Shown: positions 46,084 through 58,671, numbered from the stretch's first letter. The stretch: DNA of 64,000 nucleotides from Furcasterigmium furcatum (GCA_001599815.1 BCIA01000006.1:374961-438960), one strand, 5' to 3'. Numbers and translations are program-made. The notes: generated from the sequence alone by a model not told the origin.

Positions 46084-48193
46084 TCACGCCCGGCGTGCTG
46101 CAACTGAGTTTATCTTGACAAACAGAGTGGTCAACGCGGCCAACAGGGCCACCGCGCCATTGACGTAGAAGACCAGATGAGACCGATCAATGCTCGCAAG
46201 GGCTGAGAAAACAGCCCCAAACACCGTCACTGTATCCCTCTGTCAGCTTGAAACGGGACCGCGCCCGGCGGGGGGACCTTGGACGTACTCGTTACAATTG
46301 TAGCCAGCATTTCCACCATGGCTATGCCAGCCAGCGCATCGGCCCGCTCCGAGGGCTCGCAAAGCGCCACGATAACCCCTTTGGCCGCGGGCGCCGAGCC
46401 GGAAGCCAGCGGCAGCAGGGCGGCAGCTGTGGCATGGAAGCGTCAGCAAGTTCGATTTCTTTGTGACGCACGGCGTGCTGTTCAACGGGGTTCGAACCTA
46501 GACACAGTTGCCACCCGGTCTTGCATTGCGCCGTAGCAGCCGTCAGAACAGCATCGGCGAAGAAATTCGTTGTCAAGAACCATAGATCGAACCGGACATC
46601 AGCGGGGTCCTCCTGGTTATCCCGTCGCGGGAGCAATGGCGTGGACTCAGTCTCGGCATCATCTTCTGGAGAGACTCCGCCATCTGTAACAGCCGCATTC
46701 TCTTCGCTTGGGGCCTTGTCGGTACCTGAGAACCACCTTCTCCCAGCGTTGATGAGCAAGGGGAAAAGCAGGGTTAAGAAGACGCTGCGAACGCCAAATG
46801 TGAGGCCCATCAGGTACCCGTTCTTTCCGTGGTATCAGTACTGGTACAGATCAAATACACCGCTTACTACTGGATCTCGTCTCACCTCTCGAGAGTCGAA
46901 CCCGAACCGATTCGTGGAGTACAATTGCAAAAGTATCGGGATGAAGCCGGTGGCAAGCTACCATGTTGAGCCTTGTCAGCTGGAGCTATTACCGAACTTC
47001 TTTTGATCGTAGAAAGGTCTGTCTTACCACTCCGAAAAGGACTCCCAGTGCGAGGAGTGACCGCTGGTAAGACAGTCGTGTGCCACTGGCGCCAGTCCTT
47101 GATATCCTGATGGGTAACAGGGTCTTGAAAGGTTTTATCACCTTGCTCAGCGCTGACGTTTTCTCTTCGTCAGCGGAAGCCTGCTCCTTTGAAACACTAG
47201 GCATCGCGAGGAGAGTGAAAAGAACAGCAGACAGCAAGACTGCGCACGCAGTTTCGAATGCGACAGTAATGCCATAGCGTTCGTTGACGGCGCCGCCCAC
47301 TGTGAAGTAATGTTAACCCGCGGAGGAATCGAATGAAGACGAGACGACAAAAAGGCATCACGCACCAACATATGCCAAGGCTGTCCCTAGCATGATCGCT
47401 CCGTGCAGCTGACCAAACGCCGATGTCTGTTTCTGCGATTCGATCAAGCGGGAGACAAAAGTCGTCAAAACGAGTCTGTTGCCCACAGTCAGCAACATAG
47501 ATACCGGTTGGCTGTTGATTTCCTGAAAAGGGGCGGGGTCTCTCACACATAACCCGTCGAGCCGCCCACCACGCCGAGCAGCTGCGAAACTTGGACGAGG
47601 AGAATGCCGTTGCTTCCGCCGACATGAACTGTGTAGGATCAGTTTCTGGAGTTACCTACTCTCAGGGATGGGGAGATCGAGGATTCTTACCCCCTACTAA
47701 TTGGAATCCAAGACGGATGGTCGGTCCCACCAGCTGCTGAACGAGGACAGGTTTGAGGCCGAAAGTCTTCATGCTCCAGTTGGTGATGACCAGATTGAAG
47801 ATGCCTACAGAGTAAGAGTAAGAGTGCATAGCAATTACACCAAGACCCAAGCCATACCATTGATCGTCACTGTTGCTCCCAAGATGGATACCTCGCGGGC
47901 GGTGGACGCCTCAATTTCCGGAATACTGCAAGCATCACCACTTCCGGTGTAGGGGGGATGGGTTTTGTAGTATTCATCGCATGTCATCAACCGAAAGGCG
48001 TAGATGATCCTGGTTGTCCCGTTAGCCCTGTCTACCTGCGAGGATTTGACGCGCAGCTCTCTCGTGACCGGCGCCATCCTGACACTGACGGGACGCGGGT
48101 GAAGTTGATCCCGATGGAGATCAACAGGCCGCAGACTGCGATGAGCCAAACGTGCGACCTGTGAGACGTTGCGGTTTGTGAAAACTTGGCATC
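46084..48193 (-). CDS. MFS transporter (drug or metabolite efflux type)
   Basis: Predicted 504 aa from ten exons: 48193-48090, 48009-47858, 47804-47691, 47628-47547, 47475-47366, 47299-47028, 46957-46886, 46822-46498, 46426-46289 and 46229-46084. Removing the first intron joins INFTRVP to IIYAFRLMTCDEYY, the common extracellular loop of this fungal MFS group; without it the frame appears broken. A central acidic loop (about residues 320-365) includes STPLLPRRDN. Later helices end in VALLAALTTLFVK. The canonical GRR motif of sugar porters is missing, so efflux or small-metabolite transport is more likely. It shares a 476-bp promoter with an arylsulfotransferase. Confidence 0.85.
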
Positions 48194-48669
48194 CATTTTC
48201 GAGCTCGGGCAGATTTCAAAATCAGACAGTGGAAAAGGAGGTGGAAAACTTGTGATGCGCTTTCACCCCCCTCAGCAGACGTGGAACTAATATCAGGCCC
48301 AAGGGCTCCCATGTGGATCGGAAAACAACAACAATTTAATCAGCCGCTAACTTGCAGGCAAAACGGAAGATTTCGGGCGATAATTCGACTTTGGAAGTGC
48401 TCGGGCTGGCGGAGTGGGTGGTGGTGCGAACTCCGCGGCAAGCGGATGGTGCACCATCCGCGTCCGCACGTGGGGACCAAACCGGGGGGGGGGGGNGGGA
48501 AGTGAGAAGCGGAACAGATCTTGTCGACGTACATTCGTCATCGTAGCAAATCGCAACAACAGAGGACGAAGTTTAAACATGCAGTCCGATCCGCCGCATT
48601 GGGACCTCTCGGCACTTTGCAGAATGGGTACGGTCTTTCTCCATTCGTATCATTTGCTTCTCCATAGCC
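48194..48669. other. Divergent promoter, MFS / arylsulfotransferase, with an ambiguous base
   Basis: Contains a 20-bp palindrome at 48442-48461 and a G-homopolymer at 48484-48499 interrupted by the only N seen, at 48496. The N marks an unresolved homopolymer length, so spacing here may be wrong by a few bases. Confidence 0.7.
48442..48461. promoter_or_regulatory. 20-bp perfect palindrome, CGG-N12-CCG
   Basis: CGGATGGTGCACCATCCG, flanked by G and C, is identical on both strands. It is 209 bp from the arylsulfotransferase ATG and 232 bp from the MFS ATG, almost central in the divergent promoter. The outer CGG/CCG triplets suit a Zn2Cys6 homodimer. The CGGAT halves match the sites at 37774 and 38651, with a wider spacer. 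Confidence 0.6.
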
Positions 48670-50456
48670 ATGGCTGCCTTGCGATACCTCTCGACCCTGG
48701 CATTCCTCCTACCGGAGGCGCTGGCTGACAGCCAGTACGTGACTCGACCCGACCTCTCCCCTCCACGGCTCAATATCACAATCCCTGCCGACAAAGGTGT
48801 GGGCGATGGCTACATCTTCGTGGGCCCCTACAGCGGCTTTAAGAAGGGCGACGGTCTCGATGGCCCAGAGCAGCCGGCCGGATACATATACCGCGACAAC
48901 GGAGACCTGATCTGGTCCAGCATGGGCTACCTCTCCGGCTGGGTTGGGAACATGCAGGTCCGAACCTGGAAAGGCAAAGAGGTTATCTCCGCGTTTCAGG
49001 GCACGCTCGACTCTTTCCATGGCCATGGCTTCGGACACCCCACGATCCTGGACGCCAACTACGAGAACGTTCGGGATCTACGCGGCGGAAATCACAAGAT
49101 CATCTCGATTCACGAGTTCAACATCCTGCCTTCGGGCTCGGCTCTCATCGAGGTGTATCAGCCAACAGACACGGATTTGTCGGCCTACAGCGACGATCCC
49201 AAATCCAGATGGATTGTGGACGCGATCTTCCAGGGTGTGTACTTGACTGCGATAGACATCGACTACTAGGATTACAATGATGCTGACTAGAAGTCGCCCA
49301 AAGAAATCGATATCGAAACAGGCGATCTACTTTTCGAATGGAGTAGCCTAGAGCACTGTTCACCGGCCCGTAAGCGTTCATACATCGCCATCGTCCCCAT
49401 CCACAGCCCTGCTGACATCCACCGGAAACAGACAGCAACGTTTCGCTTCCTTCGGGGCATGCCGGGGACGGGTACAACTCCACGGCGGCCTGGGACTACT
49501 TCCACATCAACAGTGTCGACAAGGACGCCGACGGTAACTACTTGATCTCAGCACGCCACGCCTCAGCACTGTACAAGGTGCACGGCCGCACCGGCGAAGT
49601 CATGTGGCAACTGGGCGGCCACAACTCAACGTTCCGCCTGGACGAGGGGGTGTTGTTTGGCTTTCAACACGACGCGCGGTTCGTCAAGACGTCGTCGACT
49701 ACGAAAGGCGTGGAGTACGTCTCGGTCTTCGACAACGCCGCGCGCGCCAATGGACATCGTGGCGGTGGTGTAGAGGTGGTCCACTCCAAGTCCAGAGCAA
49801 AGGTCATCCGCATCGACAAGACCACGGGTGTCGCCAGTCTGGAGTGGTCCCTCTCTTCCCCCGACAACCTCTTGGCGCCGTCCCAGGGCAACGTGCAGAC
49901 CCTGCCCAATGGCAACTTGTTCGTCAACTGGGGACAGGCAGGAGCGGTCACCGAGTACAGCGCCAGTGACGGCAAGGTTCTCTTCCACGCCTATCTCGAC
50001 TCTGGCGAGATCGGTGAGGGCGTTCAGAGTTATCGCGGCTTCCGCTTCTCCTGGAAAGGATCTCCCCGCGAGGCACCCGCCATTATGTCCCTTGCTACGA
50101 CGGGTGGCAAGCGTACCGTCTACGTCTCCTGGAACGGAGACACAGAGACTCGCAAATGGCGTTTCTTCACCACAACTGCGTCATGCGCGGCCAAGTCAAC
50201 TTGGTTCTGTCGACCCCGGCTCCTGGGAGAAGTCGAGAGAAGCGGCTTCGAGACGTCTTTCGATATCGTGGGCGATGACGTTGAAGACGGATTCATCTTC
50301 GCGGAAGCCATTGACGCCGAAGGGCAGTCGCTGGTCAAGAGCACGTTGATTGCCTGGGGAGGGTCGTCGCCAGCCTTTTTGCTTGAGCCCGAAGATGGCT
50401 CAGAACAGGTTTTGGCGCCGCTTGCCGAACCTCGGAGGCAGTTTGAGCTCATCTGA
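48670..50456 (+). CDS. Secreted arylsulfotransferase-like protein (Arylsulfotran_2)
   Basis: Predicted 556 aa from exons 48670-49236, 49291-49369 and 49432-50456. The ATG in GCCATGG context opens a signal peptide (MAALRYLSTLAFLLPEALA). The body is a beta-propeller of the fungal ASST group with landmark strands: PTILDANYENVRDLRGG, HEFNILPSGSALIEVY, DYFHINSVDKDADGNYLIS, GEVMWQLGG, FGFQHDARF, LPNGNLFVNWGQAG. Bacterial relatives move sulfate between phenolic esters, but the fungal members are uncharacterised, so the reaction is uncertain. Extracytoplasmic location is likely. The stretch near residue 470 (RKWRFFTTTASC) fits the family less well and may hide a small intron. Confidence 0.88.
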
Positions 50457-51339
50457 TTCGCAGGCCTGGGGGTGTGATACAAATGTAACGGGAGGAAGTC
50501 CACTCTATTTGTATAAATATCTCTCGATCTTACAAGGTCATAAGGATGAGCAATCGATTGTTTTCAGCATCAAAATTGGTGTCTTGTTCATCTGTTCAAA
50601 CCAACTTGTGGCATAATGTTGAAACTGCATTAAATCACCGCAAAGGGCAGAGCTGAGAGCGATCAGTTCGCCAGTCTGGTCGAGTGACTGGAACGACTTC
50701 TTCCCTCATAGCCAGAGATAGATGGAAAACGGGTCGTTATCTTGGCTGGGCACACCCTTTCCAGTGTTGCCGAGGCACTCCCTTCCCATTCCCCAGTACT
50801 AGTAGGGACGGGTATCGTGAATTTGCCACTCTACAGTCTTCCAGTACGTCCTTAGCTGACACTACCCCGGAGTCATTACTCGTGAACGCGGGGAACGTAG
50901 GCCGCCCTTGGACACTATCTTCGACCAGGCAGTGTGAAGTAGATACCAGTAGCGTGCGGGAAGTGCACCGAGATGAAGGCCTTAGCTCGATCACGCAACC
51001 AATCACGCCATCGATCAAGGTGCGGAAAGTGCACTATCTAAGCCTGGACCTCGCGCTCCGTCTGGGGGAGAGAGTATCGGTACATCTCATACGACCTTCT
51101 GCGATACACATTATCTGTGCTACGCTATCAGTTTATCAACTTGGAGATATTGGCACGCTAGACGTATCATCCGGACTTGGAGGACGTCACGCCAGTCGAC
51201 CTTCTGGTGCCCCTACTTGTATATATTTGAGCCCGCGCAAATCCCCACCGAGGCCGAGCGATCAAGCTTGGGCAGACCATCACTTCCCTGTCAACCGTTG
51301 ATAGATATCTTCCGACTTAAGGCAACCCCCATCGTCACC
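50457..51339. other. Intergenic, promoter of the Dal5-type permease
   Basis: No gene was seen. A TATATAT element near 51220, about 120 bp before the permease ATG, may serve as its TATA box. Confidence 0.5.
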
Positions 51340-53223
51340 ATGGCGGAGCTCGAGAAGGATATCAAGGACGCCGGTGTTGTCTCAGACGACCACAACCTCA
51401 AAGATGGGTCAGAGGCTCCGACCATGACAGTGGACTGGACGCCGGCGGAAGAGAGACGCGCCCGGTGGAAGTAAGCTTGACTTTTCCCACACAACCCTGA
51501 TGACGCAGGATATCTAACATGTGGCTTCCAATTCAGGATTGACATGACTCTCATGCCTCTCATGATCATGGGCTTTTTCGCCTTGCAGATCGACCGAGCC
51601 AATATCGCTAGCGCATTGACGTCGACCATCACCGAGGACCTGGGCATCACAACCAACGAAATCAATGTGGGCAATCAGCTACTGTCCCTCGGCATCTTCC
51701 TCCTCGAGATCCCGTCCAACATGATTCTGATGCGGGTAAGTCGTCCCTGCCTCCACCTCTCTGCATACTCGTCTGACCTTGGATGGTGCCAGGTCGGGCC
51801 CCGTCTCTGGCTGTCATGCCAAATTGTGGCATGGAGTCTCGTGGCCACATTCCAGGCATTCATGAGCAACTACGCCACTTACCTAGCTACTAGATTTCTA
51901 TTGGGTTGCATGGAGGCCGGCTTCATTCCTGGTAAGTTCTATGTCTCGCTCCCTGCCCGTACCCTTGGCATCAGGCTGACCAGCTAGGCTGTCTCTACCT
52001 GCTCGGGTCATGGTACAAACGAGACGAGATCCGGGTCAGGGTCACCACGTTCTATCTCGGCCAGAACTTCGCCACTGCAACCTCGTCTCTTCTCGGCGCT
52101 GCTCTCCTGAAGCTGGATGGCCATCTCGGATGGGAGGGCTGGCGCTGGCTGTTCGCCCGTACGTTCATCGCCCCCCTTCCCGTGCATACCTGTTCTGACT
52201 TTGTTCCACCAGTTGACGGTGTCATAACTGTCTTCATCGGTCTTGTCTTTGCCGCGTTCATTCCCCCTGCTGTTGGCAACGGCCGCCCACTCATCAGCTT
52301 CGGTCGTTGGAGTTACTTCACAGAGCGCGAGTGCGAGATCATGAAGAACCGCGTCATCATCGACGACCCGGCCAAGATCAACGAGAGCGAGGCCCGTCTG
52401 ACGTTGCGTGACATCTGGGCCTTTATGAAGAAGCCGAAGAAGTGGTTTCACGTCTTCATCTCGATCAGCGCCGTCTGCGCCGTGCACAGCCTCATCACGT
52501 ACAGCCCTCGGATGCTCAAGTTTTCCGGATTCGACACGACCAGAGCCAATGCACTCTACTCGGTGTCAGCCTATGGTGCCATGGTCTTCAACTTCATCTT
52601 GGCATCTCTCGCGTGAGTAGACCCCATCCTCTTCCATGGGGCTTTCCAGGCACATCGCCGTCGCTTACACTGTGCAGTGATCACTCCGGGCACTCGGGTC
52701 CCTTCATTGCCTTCGCCGTCAGTTGGAACGTCATCGCATACGCCTGTCTCCTCAACCTTGAGGACTACGGGATGTGGGGGAGATACGCCGCCCTAATCTT
52801 GGCGGGTATACCGTATTCCGCAGTCCAGTGAGCCGCCCTGCGTCCACTTTTGCTACCTACCATCATAAAGGCCGCCGATGAGTTGACTTTCTTAACCATT
52901 TCTAGTGCTCTCAACGTGGGATGGATGGCAAGCACGTACACCAGCATCCAAGATCGCTCGGTGTCTTCAGCGTGAGTGTTGTCAAATGCAATGAGATGCA
53001 TCTGCTGACCCTGCCACCATGGTTCAGCTTCATCATCATGTCATCGAACATTGCCGGAGTTCCTTCCGGGCAGATTTTCAGACATGACGACGCGCCCCTC
53101 TATCACCGCGGCATGTTTATATTGACGGGGCTGGCCGCATTCTGCTGGCTGTTGATCACGGTGCTTGCGGTCTGGAACCGACTCGACCAAAGGAAGAAAG
53201 TCAAGGCTTCCGGAGTGGTGTAA
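51340..53223 (+). CDS. MFS anion:cation symporter, Dal5 (allantoate permease) type
   Basis: Predicted 483 aa from eight exons: 51340-51470, 51537-51735, 51793-51931, 51988-52158, 52213-52612, 52678-52827, 52906-52971 and 53028-53223. The signatures are those of the Dal5/Tna1 family: LQIDRANIASALT in TM1, LEIPSNMILMR in TM2, GCMEAGFIPGCLYLLGSWYKRDE around TM4-5 and ALNVGWMASTYTSIQDRSVSSAFIIMSSNIAG late in the protein. Substrates in this family include allantoate, nicotinate and other carboxylates; here it is unknown. It is somewhat shorter than the family average because the loop between TM6 and TM7 is compact. Confidence 0.92.
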
Positions 53224-53791
53224 CGGAGGCCAATCGCTACCTACTGAGCCCAGTCGTGTACAGACCATCGATCATAGGTGCATCTAGCTTTTGGACGCTT
53301 CCCTGAAAGACGAGGTGGGTTACGTCGAGGGTAAGGGGAACTGCCTGTATTCAGGTGCTAGCAAGGGGGGGCGGTGATCTTTTCCGCCACCAAAACATTG
53401 CCGCTGTGGACAGAGGCTAGAGAAAGTAACTTGAAGTAAGACACCAAAATGGCATCCTCCTTGGAAGACCTAGATAGGACCCTTGAGCCCCTATTCGTGG
53501 CTCGTAGCTCACGGTCTCTGAAATGAGTGATGGGAAGCTCGAAAGGGTGTGAGACACTCGTTGGCGTTTCTGGAGACTAGAGTCTGAGGAGACGAGGCCG
53601 TCGAAGTTCTATTTCTTGTTATGTTCTTAGAGTAAGCAGAGAACACATTGCCGTCCACTCAACAACATTCCCGGGTAGCAAGGTCACATCCTTGCGGGGC
53701 CTCGGCATGAAGAAGGGAGAGGCTTCGCAATCCAAGCACCTAGTTTTACGTCCCTCAATACTGCTCCAGCCTCGTACATGGTCCTGTAATG
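53224..53791. other. Intergenic between convergent genes
   Basis: 3' flanks of the permease (+) and the MDR reductase (-). No gene was recognised. Confidence 0.5.
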
Positions 53792-55010
53792 CTAATCAAG
53801 ACAATAAATGATCTTATAGGCAGATACATTTCCATCCCTGTAGCGTTGGAACCCATCCTCAACCCCGTGTAGGCCGCCTGGGATGAGCTTTGACACATTG
53901 GGTCGAATCTTTCCTAGGCGGAGAAGCTCGGGAAGCTTTTCATAGAACTCTGAGGCGAGCTCATGATCCTCTCGCGAGGCCTAGACGAGTTAACAGATGT
54001 GTGCGACGTCGTGGAAATTGGCGAAGCCTACGGGTAAGTGGTTAGGACCCAGCGAATGATCCTTGAGAAACGAGGTGAAGACGAGCACGGATGTCGCCTT
54101 TGTCTGCGGCGTCACGTCCTCTGTATGCTCACGGAAAGGCCGGACGGTGCAGAGAGTGCCCCCAGAAAGACTGATCGCGCTGGACGCAATGACTGAGGAC
54201 GTTTCGTTGCCGATCGTGTCGAATACATGTTTGATATCAGGAACGGCCTGTCGGATTTTGGCAACGACATCGGGGTCCTTGTAGTCAAAGACATGCTGGG
54301 CACCAAGAGAGCGCAGAAGAGAGAAGTGGCGTGGACTGGACACTGTTGCGATGTTGAAGCCGAACAGAGCGCCAATCTGCACTGCGTAGAGACCGACACT
54401 AGCTGCGCAAGCATTAGCCAGAGCGTTAACGAGACCAAGATGTGTGCGGTTGATAGCTCACTACTTCCGGCCCAGATGAGCATCTGGACAGAGGAGCCCT
54501 GGGTCCGGTCGATGGCCAGGCTATGAGACCTGAAAAAGGCCAGCCACGCCGTCGCGGCTGCCAGCGGAACTGTCGCGGCCTGGTCGAGAGACGTAGCGTC
54601 GGGGATCTTAAAGCATATCTTTTCGTCCGCAAGGGTGTACTCGCTATAAGCTCCTAAGCCCTTAATTTCTCCTGTGGTACTGAGTTAACACTTGCCCTTC
54701 TGCTTGTGGACACACGACATCCTCACTTACCTCCCCAGACAAGGCCAGCAATCCTGTCGCCCACCTTGAGACGCGTGACTTCAGTCCCGAGGGCAGTCAC
54801 CGTTCCCGAAAAGTCACATCCTAGTACGCTCCCATCGCCAAAGACGCCGGAGTCAAAACACAGAACATCCGTGGGGTTCTGGGCCGCGAAGGCCACCCTC
54901 ACTAAGACCTCGTGGGGCCCAGGTCGAGGAACGGGGACATCTTCTGCGACGAGAGTGTTTTCTCCGTCTCTCTCCCTGATGACCAGGGCACGACACGTCT
55001 GGGACGTCAT
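53792..55010 (-). CDS. Medium-chain reductase, trans-acting enoyl reductase-like
   Basis: Predicted 348 aa from exons 55010-54731, 54671-54465, 54402-54032 and 53980-53792. It has the zinc-less MDR fold: VPRPGPHEVLVRVAFAAQNPTDV, the GCDFSGTVTALGTEV strand, GDRIAGLVWGG, then a Rossmann part with WAGTSVGLYAVQIGALFGF and VFDYKDPDVVAKIR. The catalytic zinc ligands of alcohol dehydrogenases are missing. Relatives are NADPH enoyl reductases that act in trans with polyketide synthases, or toxD-like proteins. An in-frame ATG at 55136 would add an Arg-rich 42-residue N-terminus resembling a mitochondrial presequence. It diverges from a Zn2Cys6 regulator. Confidence 0.88.
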
Positions 55011-55547
55011 GCTGATGTGTCTGCACTGCCGGCTTGTTGGTAGGAGGGGGACACCGAATATGTGACTTCTTGTGTGCCAAATGCCGCTGAAGATACGTGG
55101 AGATGGTGAGCGTCGGAAGGCAGCAAATAATTGCATGATGACTGGAGAGAGCGTTACGTCGACAGAGCAACAGGAATCTGGTATCTTTAAGTATTCGAAA
55201 TGCTGGCCATGATGTTCATGCTTGGAAATCATATCAGAATCAAACTGGACCTGGACCAGAAAGTACATCAAGTGCGTTGAGCCCGTCGGAGGTAGTTGTC
55301 ATGCTGCGCCGGTCAGTCTTTTGGTCCGAGATCCACTACTCGGAAAGGTTACCGCTTCCGTTCACCCAATGACCAATCAAGTCGATCCCAAGCCGAGTCG
55401 GATAACTTACCTAATACGGAATGGTGCCAAACTGAATCAAGACGTCACTTTACAAATTGCATTCCTTCTTCACCCGGCCATCCATTTCCAACCTGTCCTT
55501 GTTCATGGCCAGGATCAAGGCCTGGCCCGGGTTCCCGAATCAATAGT
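55011..55547. promoter_or_regulatory. Divergent promoter, MDR reductase / Zn2Cys6 regulator
   Basis: Two CCAAT boxes lie 2 nt apart at 55366-55370 and 55373-55377, a typical HAP-complex target. Scattered CGG triplets occur at 55400-55422 without a clean palindrome. The region also holds the alternative upstream ATG of the reductase. Confidence 0.45.
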
Positions 55548-57607
55548 ATGCGTTCACATTTCGGTTGGTATGTAGACAATCAGCTCGCTGGAATCAATAT
55601 CCCGTCTTATTTGCGGTGCTGACTGGCAGACGTGCAGCTCCGTGTGCAAGCGCCGCAAGCTAAAGTGCGACGAGGCCAAACCCGTCTGTGGCCCTTGCAA
55701 GAAGTCATCGAGGGCGTGCGTCTTCCAGGTTGATGCCGCGTTTCGCATTGTCAGCCGCCCCAGTGCTGATGACCGCGACGTCACTGGCCCGAACGAGCAG
55801 CAGATCTCCTTGAGAGACACGCAAGTCCGGATTGACGCTCCTGATAGTTGTGCGTTGGTTAACCCTGCCTGATATGGCGGACGCTAAGCTGAGACCCGAC
55901 GGTAGTCAGTTTTGTCCCTTCCTCACTCTCGTCAGACTCTCAGACGCTCGAGTCGCCCTCGAAGCGTCGTCGGATGCGCCGGGAAAGCCTAGGCGCTTCC
56001 CACGACGAGGAAACCCAGGGCTGCGAGTTTGTCGGTAGCGACGGAGGCTCTGGGTTGGTTATCCCGACCCCGTCTGCGAGTTCAATCGACCATGACCATG
56101 GACGACAACAAGAGTCCGACTGGGAGCCACCCAGACCATGCCAAGCAGACGAAAGGGTCGTTGCGCTACAGTTGATGAGGCATTTCAAGGAGGGACCCGG
56201 TCAATGGTACGTCATACCGTCCACCCACCTTGTCTTCCATGTGATTTCATCTTACGCAAGACCAACAGGATGGATCTCTTCGACACGGGAGCATACTACT
56301 CAAGCAAAGTTCCGTTAAGGGCCAATAGCAGGCCATTACTCAAGACATCTGTCTGTGCTCTATCCGCGAAGCACCTGAACCGAATCCGACCCACCAGCAA
56401 ATACACCTGTCGAGATGGCTGGCCAGCACAGTTCAAGATGAGCGACTTATCATTCTACTCGGCCGAATATTATCGCCAGGCCATTGGCCACCTGCAGGCC
56501 GCCGCCAAAAGCGACAAGATTGACTCTGCCTCACCCAGCGTCGCCAGGGATCGGGAGTGTATCTTTACCGCCGTTGCCATTCTGAGCATGTATGAGCTCA
56601 TGGACAAACCGGGCACGGCGTGGAAAGCCCACCTGAGTGCCCTGCCATTGTTTAGCACGACATCCGCCGACTCGGCACCTGCGTCATCGACATCAGAGCG
56701 GTCACCCACCATCTGCCGACCAGTCTTTTGGTCTCTAGCACGCCAGGATTTTCTGAGCGCCTGTGAGGATGCCCCGCCGTGTCAAGCACCTCTTGCAACC
56801 TTGCTGACACAAAAAACAGTCATTAGTCAGACACAGACGCAGCTCAGATTAGACGACACCCAGCTCTGGCAGAGCGCAGGTTTGGACTTGGGGGTCAGCA
56901 TAAGCGTCAACGCCTCGGGCCCAGTCGTCATGGGTTCCGCTACCGATGATGAAGAGGACAAGAGGGCCAACGAGATGATTTGGCTACTGAGCAACATTAT
57001 CAATTATTTGAACAGGGAAAATGCCATGGTGCTAAACATCAATGAGCACAGGCGATCATTGAAACGGTGGATGGAACTGGATGCTGAACTGCAAGGTTGG
57101 TTCGCCCGTCTCCCAGGCTCATTCTCGCCCAGTGCACGAACGCCCTTTGTGGGACAGGGGTCGACCCAAAGCGACGGCGAGGACAATCTGGCGGGCCTCG
57201 AGCAGTTATGGTACGATGCGCCTCTCTGCGCTGCCGCGATGCAGAGCTACCACATGGCCCGTATCCTCTTGCTCGTTAACCACCCTCGGGGATCCGCCGC
57301 CGTCGAGTCCTCGGTGCCGGCTCGGTTGGGCTGGTACCAATACGTGCTCCAGGAATCACTCCGTCACGCGAAGGAAATATGCGGCATCAGTCTCGCGAGC
57401 CCGCCTGATGCCGTGCGGCTACACTCCATGGAGCCTCTGTACGTGGCAGGACAGGTCCTCCGCGCACCCGCAGACAGGAGGCTAGTGCTGAACTTATTTG
57501 ATGGGATTCAGCGGGACATGGGCTGGTCCACGAGGCATCACGTCAGCAAGCTGCAGCACGAGTGGCATCAGGAAGAAGAATGGTTGGTGGATGCTGGAAT
57601 TTCATAG
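55548..57607 (+). CDS. Zn2Cys6 transcription factor
   Basis: Predicted 613 aa from exons 55548-55567, 55638-55857, 55944-56206 and 56269-57607. The 20-nt first exon encodes MRSHFG; splicing restores CX2CX6CX6CX2CX6C (CSVCKRRKLKCDEAKPVC...C) at residues 7-34. Read unspliced, the first Cys pair would be wrongly spaced. The second intron (55858-55943, GTTAAC donor) is the least certain. After an acidic Ser-rich linker comes a HFKEGPGQWMDLFDTG motif and helical repeats (VCALSAKHL, IFTAVAILSMYELMD), typical of fungal C6 regulators. It lies inside the MDR/SDR/transaldolase group and is its likely pathway-specific regulator. Confidence 0.88.
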
Positions 57608-57684
57608 ATGGACTGCTGTATTGAAGACTTTATGGCTATCCGTGGAAGCGTATGGCCACACGCAGGCCCCTATTGCGCCGCTAC

Positions 57685-58671
57685 TTATTGAGCCACGTAA
57701 CCACCGTCGAGGGGGAGGCAAACACCCGTGATCCAACGAGCCTCATCACTAGCCAGAAAGACAGCAGATCCAGTGAGGTCATTAGGGGAGCCGACGCCAT
57801 GGAGGGGGTGTTTTGCATCAATGCCTTCGCGACCACGGTCCTTGATCGTGTTGACAAAAATGGCCGTGTGTGTATCTGAACCTTGGTATTAGAGATATCT
57901 CCTAATGTGAAGAGGGGGATCACCGTACACCCAGGGCAGATTGCGTTGCAGTGAATGCCATACTCGGCGTAATCAAGTGCCACCTGTCGGGTCAAGTTGC
58001 ACACGGCGCCCTTGGACGCACAATACGACGCTGAGCGGTCAGCATCAATGAGTCTGCGTCACATGGGATTCATTGCACAAACCAAGGTTGGGTCCTCCTA
58101 CGAGACCCAGCACGGACGAAATGTTGATAATCCACCCCCTTTCTCCCGAGGGATGCCGATCTTGCCGTAGCATCTGGGCGGTAGCGTACTTGCAGCCCAG
58201 GAAGACGGACTTGGCATTGATAGCCATGGTGGTGTCCCACGTCGCCTCGGACGTCTCATGGATTTTAGCCGGAGGAGCGCCCGCTTCGAGGGAAACCCCC
58301 GCGTTGTTTACAAGACTTTGCAAGAACGCCGGTTAGCGAGAGGAATCGCATCAAGGGTGTGACAACGAGTGCAGTGGATCTTACACGTCAACACGGCCGA
58401 ACGCCGCGACTGCTTGCCGGACCATGTTATCGACCGCCTCATCCTTGCTTACATCTGTCTGGACAAACTTGGCATTGCCGCCACCCTGCCTGATGAGCTC
58501 GTCTGTATTGATAGCTCTCTCAGCGGAGACGTCGACGCGGGCCGTAGCCCTGAGATCGGCGCAGATAATGCTGGCGCCTTGCTGGGCATATGTCAGAGCT
58601 ATGGCTCTGCCGATACCGGAGGAGGACCCGGTGATGATGCAGACCTTGCCGTCCAGCCGTTTATGAGACAT
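57685..58671 (-). CDS. Short-chain dehydrogenase/reductase (SDR)
   Basis: Predicted 270 aa from exons 58671-58385, 58315-58083, 58030-57929 and 57875-57685, the usual classical SDR length. It has the TGSSSGIG dinucleotide motif near residue 13, the NNAG motif, active-site Ser in NISSVLG and YCASK as the catalytic Tyr-x3-Lys. The last intron (GTACGG donor) restores CPGYTHT, the conserved PG motif, and avoids a frameshift. The C-terminal PLDGGYVAQ is family standard. The Asp-rich end of the second strand (CADLRA) suggests preference for NAD(H), as inference. Its stop is 77 bp from that of the regulator. Confidence 0.92.

Noticed and set aside
46486..46500. tRNA T-arm-like GGTTCGAACC
   Set aside because: No acceptor, D or anticodon arms fit around it, and it lies at an exon-intron border of the MFS gene.
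48010..48120. Apparent frameshift near the N-terminus of the minus-strand MFS transporter
   Set aside because: An 80-nt intron with a GTCAGT donor and CCAG acceptor (48089-48010) joins the frames and gives a normal MFS loop, so no mutation is needed.
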